DNA of 64,000 nucleotides, from contig NZ_CAADHO010000002.1 in NCBI RefSeq assembly GCF_900699765.1, positions 434,001 to 498,000 of the forward strand, given 5' to 3'. Made by a program: the position numbers and the translations under genes. The notes beneath the pieces are model-generated. The model was not told the DNA's origin and did not search any database. It was given only the letters and a program-made list of their open reading frames with translations. Positions 25,408 through 34,414 of this stretch are shown here, in pieces. The number at the start of each line of letters is the position of its first letter. Positions within the stretch are counted from its first letter, which is position 1. This DNA comes from Desulfoluna butyratoxydans. Lineage in GTDB: Bacteria > Desulfobacterota > Desulfobacteria > Desulfobacterales > Desulfolunaceae.

Positions 25408-26025
25408 ATGGGATTGTTATCAGCCACCCAGACCATCGCCCGATACCGGGTGGAGGGAAGCTTCTCGGAGAACCCCACCGAGCAGGTTCGCAAAGGGCTA
25501 AAAAAACAGATCATCACCGATATTGACAACGAAGCCCAGGACATGGCCGTGGGCTGGACCTCCTTTGAGGCCCCCTATACCCCCGACTTCGACGACGCCA
25601 CCTTTCAGATCGGCACCCACTATGTCTTTGGCATGCGTATCGACAAAAAGTCCATTCCCACCAAGGTGGTGAAACAGCAGGTGGCCATTGCCTCGGCCAA
25701 ACGCCTGGCTGAAAGCGACCGGGAGTTTTTGTCAAAAAACGAAAAAAGCGAAATCAAAGAGCACGTCATGAACGTCCTCACCATCCGCATCCCGCCCACG
25801 CCCAACGTCTTTGATGTGGTGTGGCAGTATGAGGAGCAGGAGGTGTGGCTCTACTCCACCCAGAAGGCCGCCAACGAAGAGTTCGAGACCCTTTTCAACA
25901 AAAGTTTTTCCGGCCTGAAACTCATTCGCCTGTTTCCCTACACCCAGGCCGACCTGACCTTTTCCCTCTCCGACACGGACCGGGACCGTCTCTCGTCCAT
26001 CACCCCTGAAGACTTTACGGAGTAA
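25408..26025 (+). CDS. RdgC-like recombination-associated protein
   Basis: A 205-residue protein that resembles short versions of RdgC, a ring-shaped double-strand DNA-binding protein thought to modulate RecA. The N-terminal half shows GWTSFEAPYTPDFDDATFQI (about residues 48-67) and YVFGMRIDKKSIPTKVVKQQ (about 71-90), which match the RdgC pattern of a bent beta sheet followed by a long helix. Helices with ESDREFLSKNEKSEIKEHV and the segment WLYSTQKAANEEFETLFNKSF follow. It is shorter than the E. coli protein (303 residues). ATG 25408 is supported by AAGGA upstream. The next gene starts 3 bases after the stop, so the two are coupled. It lies next to the likely replication origin. Confidence 0.75.
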   Translation: MGLLSATQTIARYRVEGSFSENPTEQVRKGLKKQIITDIDNEAQDMAVGWTSFEAPYTPDFDDATFQIGTHYVFGMRIDKKSIPTKVVKQQVAIASAKRLAESDREFLSKNEKSEIKEHVMNVLTIRIPPTPNVFDVVWQYEEQEVWLYSTQKAANEEFETLFNKSFSGLKLIRLFPYTQADLTFSLSDTDRDRLSSITPEDFTE

Positions 26026-26028
26026 CCC

Positions 26029-26556
26029 ATGCTCGACATCGCTGTCTTATACAACAAATACAAATTCCTCGGCCATGAGTTCCTCACCTGGCTGTGGTTT
26101 ACCCTGGAAAACGACCCCGAGCGCCTCAAAGACGACGAAGGCATGCCCGTGCAGCTCACCGTGGGCAACCGCATCGTCCTGGAGGTGATCCGGGAGGAAA
26201 GCACCGTGGAGAGCGTTACCATCAAAGGTGACAACGCAGACTTAAGCGAAGGCATCGTGGCCATCCGCAAAGGGGCCCTGGTCACCGAAATCTCCCTGGC
26301 TTACAAAAAAGGGGACCTGGGGTGGAGCTTCACCCTTAAAGGGGAGAATTTCAACATCACAGGCCTGAAAACCCCTGAGACGCCCCCGGTGGAATCGGGT
26401 GACGAAACCGAAGGGGCCGTCATCGACAAGCTCTTTCTCTCCCGGGAGGTGGTGGACCTTACCGGAGGCCTCTTCCGTGACTTTGTGCGGCTGCGCATCT
26501 CCGAAGCCTGGAAAAAAGAGACGGTTCCCGCCATCAAGGGCTGGTTAACAGCTTAG
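26029..26556 (+). CDS. Unrecognised partner protein of the RdgC-like gene
   Basis: A 175-residue protein starting 3 bases after the RdgC-like stop, hence almost surely co-translated. The N-terminus YNKYKFLGHEFLTWLWFTLE (about residues 8-27) is distinctive. It is followed by a beta-rich core (QLTVGNRIVLEVIREESTVE, KGALVTEISLAYKKGDLGWS) and a helical end. There is no signal peptide or metal site. I do not recognise a family and assign no function; operon context suggests a role in DNA recombination or replication together with the RdgC-like protein. A terminator at 26642-26669 follows. Confidence 0.7.
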   Translation: MLDIAVLYNKYKFLGHEFLTWLWFTLENDPERLKDDEGMPVQLTVGNRIVLEVIREESTVESVTIKGDNADLSEGIVAIRKGALVTEISLAYKKGDLGWSFTLKGENFNITGLKTPETPPVESGDETEGAVIDKLFLSREVVDLTGGLFRDFVRLRISEAWKKETVPAIKGWLTA

Positions 26557-26600
26557 AATCAAAAAGGTTTTTCTTATTGTTCATAACCTGTTCATAACCA

Positions 26601-26626
26601 AAACCCCCTGTATATACAGGGGGTTT
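26601..26626. repeat. Perfect 26-bp palindrome
   Basis: Each 13-base half is AAACCCCCTGTAT and its exact inverse, with no mismatch and no loop. It lies just after the RdgC-partner stop, inside the candidate origin. Only three T residues end it, so it is a poor terminator and may be a protein-binding site. Confidence 0.75.
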
Positions 26627-26641
26627 GAACGAATATCCCAA

Positions 26642-26669
26642 GGGGTGCGGTCTTCCGCGCCCCTTTTTT
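26642..26669 (+). terminator. Terminator of the RdgC-like operon
   Basis: GGGGTGCGG (26642-26650) pairs with CCGCGCCCC (26655-26663) with one G-T pair and a TCTT loop, followed by six T residues. Confidence 0.88.
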
Positions 26670-26935
26670 ATTGTCCAAAACCGGTTCACGGATTGTTCAA
26701 AACCTGTGGGGTTATCAACAATTTTTCAAAACCTGTCAAAAAGCAGGGGGTTTTCAACAACGATTTAGACCGAAGAAACCCTTTTTTTGACATTTTTATT
26801 TCTATTCATTTAAGGTCTTTACCCCACTTATGTCACTTATCAACACCCTTTATTATGATGATCTTTTATAAAAAGTTTAAAATAAGAACATACCCCATAC
26901 CTCTTCACACTTCCTGTCCCTGAAACACACCCAAC

Positions 26936-26960
26936 AAAAAAAAGCAGCCGGAAAGGCTGC
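26936..26960 (-). terminator. Leftward terminator with no annotated gene
   Basis: GCAGCC (26944-26949) pairs with GGCTGC (26955-26960). On the minus strand it is followed by about eight T residues. No leftward gene ends here, so it may end a small RNA or block read-through into the origin. Confidence 0.55.
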
Positions 26961-27082
26961 CTTCACACATCCCGCTTTATGAAAACGGAAAGAATTTTTA
27001 AAAAGTTAGACCACTTTTCAAACCCAGACCCAAAAGCCCCTCAAAAGATCCCCAAAAAAGGGGTAAATGACTTTTTTTTATA

Positions 27083-27111
27083 TTGATAATTTCGGTATAA
27101 CTTACTATGAC
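27083..27111 (+). promoter_or_regulatory. Putative promoter for dnaN
   Basis: TTGATA (27083-27088), a 17-base spacer and TATGAC (27106-27111) lie about 180 bases before the dnaN start. Confidence 0.5.
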
Positions 27112-27289
27112 ATAGGGGGTGATCAGGTCCTGGACCCCTTCATTCACAAACCGAATCGTTGAATCCAAACCCCTTGATTGAACGACCTGATCCCAGTCTC
27201 GACCACACCCCGGCTGCACCTTCGGACACCATGTACCGGTTGCACCGACCATCGAACCACGGATTCAGCATGAAACTTTGGAAAACCTC

Positions 27290-28411
27290 ATGAAATTCAA
27301 AATAGCCAAAAAAGATATCTCCACCATTCTTGGACGGGTACAGGGGATTACAGGACGTAAAAGCAACCTGGCCATTACCGCCAATGTTCTGATCAAAGGG
27401 GAAGGCCAAGGCATCTCCTTTGTGGCTACGGACCTTGAAACAGGGTTTGAAGGACACTACACCGCGGATGTGGAGCGGGAAGGCGCCATCACCATCAATG
27501 CCAAGAAGCTCTTTGAGATTGTCCAGAATTTTCCGGGTGAAGATGTTCTCATCGAAGAGATCGAGCGCCAGTGGATCGAGATCAAGAACAACAACATCGT
27601 CTACCACATCGTCGGCATGAGCCCGGACGACTTCCCGGATGTTCCCAGGGTGGATGAGGTGGTCTTTACCCGCGTCCCCACGGGCGGCGTGCGTGAGATG
27701 ATCGAAAAGACCGTGATGATCCAGGCACCCTCCGACGAAAAGAGGGCCCACATCACCGGTGTCTGTTTCGAACGGATCCAGCGCAGCGGTCAGAACCTCA
27801 TGCGCATGGTCTCCACGGACGGTCGCCGCCTGTGCAAGGTGGATGTGGAAATCGGAGACGACGCCAACTTTGTCCCCGGGGAGAGCGTCATCGTTCCCAA
27901 AAAGGGCCTCATGGAGGCGGCCAAGATCCTGGACAAGGACGCCGAAGACGTGGAGGTGGGGGTCAAGGACAACTACCTGATCTTCAAGATGGCCAAGGAG
28001 ACGGTGATCATCGGGCTCCTGGAAGGGGATTTTCCCGAGTACGAGCAGGTCATCGAAAAAGACGACGCCTTTGACATCGAGGTGGACCGTAAACTCTTTT
28101 CCATGATGCTCAAGCGTATGTCCATCCTTTCGTCCGACAGCTACAACAGCGTCATTTTCAACTTTTCCGATAACCGGCTGGAGGTGACCGCCACCAACCC
28201 GGACCTTGGGGAGTCCAAAGAGGACATGGCCATCGCCTTTGAGCGGGACGAGGTGGAGGTGGCCTTCAACCCCAAATATTTAATCGATACATTGAATGTG
28301 ATAAACGATGAGCGTATTCTGGTGAACCTTCGGGACAACCACCACCCCTGCCTTGTGGAAGGGGTGGAAGCGAAGCGCTTTTTGAGCATCATTATGCCCA
28401 TGAAGATCTGA
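27290..28411 (+). CDS. dnaN: DNA polymerase III subunit beta (sliding clamp)
   Basis: A 373-residue sliding clamp, which forms a dimeric ring around DNA and tethers polymerase and repair proteins. The three repeated clamp folds are visible. Domain 1 covers about residues 1-125 (LGRVQGITGRKSNLAITANV), domain 2 about 135-255 (ISTDGRRL-like VSTDGRRLCKVDVE near 170-183) and domain 3 about 260-373 (DSYNSVIFNFSDNRLEVTAT near 280-300). It ends FLSIIMPMKI, close to the family ending YLVMPMRL. The start at ATG 27290 gives the expected MKFKIAKKDI N-terminus; the TTG at 27278 is unlikely. It is followed by gyrB after 74 bases, without recF. dnaA is not directly upstream. Confidence 0.96.
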   Translation: MKFKIAKKDISTILGRVQGITGRKSNLAITANVLIKGEGQGISFVATDLETGFEGHYTADVEREGAITINAKKLFEIVQNFPGEDVLIEEIERQWIEIKNNNIVYHIVGMSPDDFPDVPRVDEVVFTRVPTGGVREMIEKTVMIQAPSDEKRAHITGVCFERIQRSGQNLMRMVSTDGRRLCKVDVEIGDDANFVPGESVIVPKKGLMEAAKILDKDAEDVEVGVKDNYLIFKMAKETVIIGLLEGDFPEYEQVIEKDDAFDIEVDRKLFSMMLKRMSILSSDSYNSVIFNFSDNRLEVTATNPDLGESKEDMAIAFERDEVEVAFNPKYLIDTLNVINDERILVNLRDNHHPCLVEGVEAKRFLSIIMPMKI

Positions 28412-28479
28412 TCCTTTCCCTTTCATCGACACGGCAGGGACGCAGGGGATCAACTCAACACGTGGGCCAAAGGCTATAG

Positions 28480-30909
<2,430 letters not shown>

Positions 30910-31075
30910 CCGCAGGTATCCGAAGGGATACGTATTTTTCTAAAGGGCTCGTGCAAGGTCGCCGGGGTACGATGAAGGGATCACCTTTCTTTGTGTGCGG
31001 CAGGTTTTGTCCGGGCCCTTTGGTTTTTTGGGAGCGGCGTGGGATTGGACTTTTTTACCCGAAAAGAGATCAATA

Positions 31076-31852
31076 ATGGCTGAGACCCCCACATATCGAG
31101 AACTTGAAAAGAAAATAGCCGCCCTGGAAGCGGAGCTTGACTCCCTGCGCGAAAAAGAGATCTCCCAGGAGCGCAACCGCATCTTCGGGCGCGTGGCCCA
31201 TGAGTTCAACAACCTCATGATGGTGATCCAGGGGAACATCTCCATCATGCTCCACGACACGGACACGGACGACCCCTTCCACGAGCGCCTTAAAAACATG
31301 GAGCGTTACATCAGAAGCGGAACCCGCCTCACCGAAAAACTCCTCAATGTGGTGGAAAAAAGCACGGACTCCGAGGGCAAGGCTTTTTCGGTCTCGTCCC
31401 TGCCGGATGAAAGGGAACTGGCACGTCCACCGGGCGGTGCGCGCCGCGGCATGGATATCTACCGCCAGGCCTCGCCGGAGACCCACCGGGTCCTGCTTGT
31501 GGATGACGAAGCCCTTATCCTGGACGTGGGGGCCCAGATGCTGGCCAAGATCGGACTGGACGTGATCACCGCCGAAAACGGGGCCGGAGCCGTGGAACTC
31601 TACAAACGGGAGAGGGGGACCATCGACCTGGTCATCCTGGACCTCATCATGCCGGGTATCGACGGCATCGACACCTACCACCTGCTCAAAGACATCGACC
31701 CCGGGGTCAAGGTACTCATCTCCAGCGGGTACCGCAAAGACCAGCGGGTGGAAACCTTCCTCACCGAACCCAACACCGGGTTCATCAAAAAACCCTTCAG
31801 CCTCGCTCACCTCTCCGACGAAGTCCGCAAACTCCTGCGGAGCCCTTCTTAA
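31076..31852 (+). CDS. Histidine-kinase dimerisation domain fused to receiver, lacking ATPase domain
   Basis: A 258-residue two-component protein of unusual make-up. Residues 1-30 form a coiled coil (YRELEKKIAALEAELDSLRE). Residues 35-95 match a HisKA dimerisation domain of the HEFNN type (VAHEFNNLMMVIQGNISIML, with the phospho-accepting His about residue 43). There is no catalytic ATP-binding domain. After a short linker (about 96-140), residues 142-258 form a receiver: DDEA (about 145-148), phospho-acceptor Asp in LVILDLIMPGIDG (about 188-200), the SSGYRKD switch region and K in FIKKPFS. It may act as a phosphotransfer or scaffold protein for a partner kinase. ATG 31076 begins the coiled coil; the frame extends back to 30995 without support. 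Confidence 0.85.
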   Translation: MAETPTYRELEKKIAALEAELDSLREKEISQERNRIFGRVAHEFNNLMMVIQGNISIMLHDTDTDDPFHERLKNMERYIRSGTRLTEKLLNVVEKSTDSEGKAFSVSSLPDERELARPPGGARRGMDIYRQASPETHRVLLVDDEALILDVGAQMLAKIGLDVITAENGAGAVELYKRERGTIDLVILDLIMPGIDGIDTYHLLKDIDPGVKVLISSGYRKDQRVETFLTEPNTGFIKKPFSLAHLSDEVRKLLRSPS

Positions 31853-31857
31853 AAACC

Positions 31858-32049
31858 GCCTCCGGCGGCCCTGCCGGGGGCTAAACTTTTAAAAAGTTTA
31901 ATAAACAGGTTTTAAAAAATCATTTTGCGTGAATTTTTACTTTAAAGGCGGATGTGATTTGACCCGAGGAACGAGGGGTAAAGCGTATCCGCAATCTGCT
32001 TTCGAGGTGTTTTCGCAATAGTGGCTTCGCCACCCTCGCCGCCGGAGGC
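31858..32049. repeat. Dispersed intergenic structured repeat, copy 2
   Basis: It begins GCCTCCGGCGG-CCCTGCCGGGGGC, then AAACTTTTAAAAAGTTTAA and AAACAGG, and ends GCCGCCGGAGGC. The central stem is GCGGATGTG (31948-31956) with CGTATCCGC (31984-31992), around a loop that contains GACCCGAGGAACGAGGGG. A tail hairpin GTGGC-TTC-GCCAC precedes the end. It lies on one side of mgsA in the same orientation as copy 3 on the other side. Confidence 0.88.
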
Positions 32050-32071
32050 ATGTTTTTCGCTGCTTTTTTTG

Positions 32072-32518
32072 TTATGTGTCAGCCTGGACGGCTCGGTTGA
32101 TGTGGGCGGTGTAATCGGGTTGGGCTGATTCATAGGGCGTGCTGAACCAGCGGCTGGTGACAAAAAAGTCTGCCGAGGCCTGGTTGCAGGCGATGGGAAT
32201 GTTGTGGACAGCGGAGATGCGCAGGAGGGCTTTGACGTCCACGTCGTGGGGTTGGGCGGTCATGGGGTCCCAGAAGAAGATGAGCATGTCCAGGCCGTCG
32301 TTGACGATGAGGTTGCCCAGCTCCAGGTCCCCGCCCAGGGGCCCGCTCTTCAGGCAGGTCACCTCAAGACCCACTTCCGAGGTCAGGAGTCCGCCGGTGG
32401 TGCCGGTGCCGTAGAGCTCGTGCTTTTCCAGTTCGGCTTTGTGGGTCAAGGCCCAGGCCATCATCTTGGGCTTCATCTCATCGTGCGCCACAAGGGCAAT
32501 CCGTTTCCTGGCTTCCAT
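32072..32518 (-). CDS. mgsA: Methylglyoxal synthase
   Basis: A 148-residue methylglyoxal synthase, which converts dihydroxyacetone phosphate to methylglyoxal and phosphate as an overflow route when phosphate is short. Family motifs are all present: LVAHDEMKPKM (about residues 8-18), GTGTTGG (about 38-44), SGPLGGDLELG with the catalytic Asp (about 58-68), FFWDPMTAQPHDVDVKALLR (about 81-100), and the C-terminal IPIACNQASADF. The start is at ATG 32518 because the codons before it, AGGAGAG, form the ribosome site. The gene is flanked on both sides by copies 2 and 3 of the dispersed repeat in the same orientation. It is transcribed leftward. Confidence 0.95.
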   Translation of the reverse strand: MEARKRIALVAHDEMKPKMMAWALTHKAELEKHELYGTGTTGGLLTSEVGLEVTCLKSGPLGGDLELGNLIVNDGLDMLIFFWDPMTAQPHDVDVKALLRISAVHNIPIACNQASADFFVTSRWFSTPYESAQPDYTAHINRAVQADT

Positions 32519-32570
32519 ATCTCTCCTCATTTCTGAAAAACGGTTTTCATGGTTAAACTAAGGGAAACAC

Positions 32571-32762
32571 GCCTCCGGCGGCCCTGTCGGGGGACAAACT
32601 TTTGAAAAGTTTGACAAACAGGTTTTAAAGCATCATTTCGCGGCTACGCCGAAACAATTCAGACTCTTTCCCAGCAGTTCTTTTTTTGCGGCTTGTCACG
32701 GCGTAGCTTGTTTTTACGGACCCATAGGGTTTCCAGGTGCCCCCACCTGGGCCGCCGGAGGC
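32571..32762. repeat. Dispersed intergenic structured repeat, copy 3
   Basis: It begins GCCTCCGGCGG-CCCTGTCGGGGG, then AAACTTTTGAAAAGTTTGA and CAAACAGG, and ends GCCGCCGGAGGC. Its central stem is GCTACGCCG (32643-32651) with CGGCGTAGC (32699-32707), a sequence different from copies 1 and 2. The terminal hairpin CCAGGTG-CCCC-CACCTGG (32733-32750) sits at the same place as the hairpin in copy 1. It lies between mgsA and asnS. Confidence 0.88.
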
Positions 32763-32769
32763 TTGCTTT

Positions 32770-34131
32770 CTAAAAATCGATGCTTCCCGGGGTTCGGGGG
32801 AAGGCGATGACGTCGCGGATGTTGGTGATGCCGGTGAGGAGCATGAGCAGCCGCTCGAAGCCCAGGCCGAAGCCGCTGTGGGGGACTGAGCCGAAGCGGC
32901 GGGAGTCCAGATACCACCAGTACTCCTCTTCGGGCAGGTTCATGTCGGCCATGCGCTTGCGCAGGACATCTTCCCGCTCTTCCCTCTGGCTGCCGCCCAC
33001 CAGCTCGCCGATGCGGGGGACCAGAAGGTCCATGGCGGCCACGGTTTCGTTGTCGTCGTTGACCCGCATGTAAAAAGGCTTGATCCCTTTGGGGTAGTTG
33101 TAGACAAAGACCGGCTTTTTAAAGTGTTCTTCGGCCAGGTAGCGTTCGTGTTCGGACTGGAGATCAATGCCGAAGGAGACCGGGTACTCGAATTTTTTCT
33201 TTGCGTTTTGAAGGATTTCCACGGCCTCTTTGTAGGGCAGGCGCTCGTAGGTGTCGTCCCGTAAGGAGGTGAGGGTGGCCATAAGGGTTTTGTCCACAAA
33301 CTTGGCAAAGAGGGTGATGTCTTCGCTGCAGGTCTCAAGGACCCCTTTCACCACATACTTGATGAGGGCCTCGGCCACGTCCATGTTGCCGGCCAGGTCG
33401 CAGAAGGCCATCTCGGGCTCCAGCATCCAGAACTCGGCGGCGTGGCGGCTGGTGTGGGAGTTTTCCGCCCGGAAGGTGGGGCCGAAGGTGTAGACGTCTC
33501 CCAGGGCCAGGGCCATCATCTCAGCGGAGAGCTGGCCAGAGACGGTGAGGTTGGTCTCTTTGCCGAAAAAATCTTCGGAGGCCGGTGTGGTTCCCTTGAC
33601 CGTGGTGATGCGGAACATTTCCCCTGCGCCTTCGCAGTCCGATCCGGTGATGACGGGGGTGTGGATGAGGAAAAAGCCCTCTTCCTCGAAAAAGCGGTGG
33701 ATCAGGTGGCTGGTGCGGGAGCGGATGCGCATGATGGCACCGTACTTGTTGGTACGGGCCCTTAAGTGGGCGATGGTGCGCAGGAACTCGTCGCTGTGTC
33801 GTTTTTTCTGTAAGGGATAGGCGTCTCCTCCGGAGCCTCCGACGAACTCCAGGGCATGGGAGCGGATCTCAAAGGCCTGGCCCTTGCCGGGGGAGGGGAC
33901 CATCTCTCCTGTGACGGCAACGGCCGCTCCGGTGGAGAGGTCGGGGAGGTGTTCGGAGCCGGGGCTGCCTGCGTCCACGATCACCTGGATGGAGGCCAGG
34001 CAGGAGCCGTCGTTGATTTCAAGAAAAGAGAACTCTTTGGTGTCGCGCCGGGTGCGGACCCAGCCTTTTATCAGGACTTTTTCCAGGGGAGCGGTTCGTG
34101 CCAGAAGCGCCTTGATTTTTGTTCGATTCAT
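32770..34131 (-). CDS. asnS: Asparaginyl-tRNA synthetase
   Basis: A 453-residue class IIb aminoacyl-tRNA synthetase charging tRNA-Asn. The N-terminal OB-fold anticodon-binding domain is at about residues 1-110 (VLIKGWVRTRRDTKEFSFLE). The catalytic core follows, with motif 2 (FGPTFRAENSHTSRHAAEFWMLEPE, about residues 208-232) and motif 3 near the end (GFGLGFERLLMLLTGI, about 420-435). The AsnRS-type motif TGSDCEGAGEMF (about 155-166) distinguishes it from AspRS. It begins at ATG 34131 with MNRTKIKALL; the longer frame to 34209 is unsupported. The presence of AsnRS indicates direct charging rather than transamidation for asparagine. It is downstream-adjacent to a dispersed repeat and mgsA, all leftward. 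Confidence 0.95.
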   Translation of the reverse strand: MNRTKIKALLARTAPLEKVLIKGWVRTRRDTKEFSFLEINDGSCLASIQVIVDAGSPGSEHLPDLSTGAAVAVTGEMVPSPGKGQAFEIRSHALEFVGGSGGDAYPLQKKRHSDEFLRTIAHLRARTNKYGAIMRIRSRTSHLIHRFFEEEGFFLIHTPVITGSDCEGAGEMFRITTVKGTTPASEDFFGKETNLTVSGQLSAEMMALALGDVYTFGPTFRAENSHTSRHAAEFWMLEPEMAFCDLAGNMDVAEALIKYVVKGVLETCSEDITLFAKFVDKTLMATLTSLRDDTYERLPYKEAVEILQNAKKKFEYPVSFGIDLQSEHERYLAEEHFKKPVFVYNYPKGIKPFYMRVNDDNETVAAMDLLVPRIGELVGGSQREEREDVLRKRMADMNLPEEEYWWYLDSRRFGSVPHSGFGLGFERLLMLLTGITNIRDVIAFPRTPGSIDF

Positions 34132-34414
34132 AAAACACCTGTGTGTTGGTTGGTTCGTGTAATTAAAGGTAGACCGTAGTGTAATACCCAGGCCCACCCC
34201 GGACAACAAGAAAGATTTATCACGGGGTTGTCACATATGCAGACGGCCAGAATGTTTGGCCACCGGCAGGGCCATCGGAGGCAAAAATCTAAATGCGTTA
34301 ACCCTGGGGATTTAGCGTATGGTATTTTATTGAAATGTGGTCTATTATGAAATGTTTACAATTCGATGCGAAATAAAATCCTTAAGATTTCAAAAGGTTA
34401 TAAAATAACGTAAC

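Larger units (their letters stand above)
26557..27289. other. Candidate replication origin (oriC)
   Basis: A 733-base gene-free, partly AT-rich gap directly upstream of dnaN. DnaA-box-like 9-mers are TTATCAACA (26712-26720 and 26837-26845) and TTTTCAACA (26751-26759), plus inverted TTATGAACA forms at 26578-26586 and 26589-26597. An AT-rich stretch (about 26780-26890, with TTTATTATGATG and TTTTATAAAAAGTTTAAAA) could be the unwinding element. A perfect 26-bp palindrome (26601-26626) and two hairpin terminators are also present. dnaA is not adjacent. GC-skew was not computed. Confidence 0.65.
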
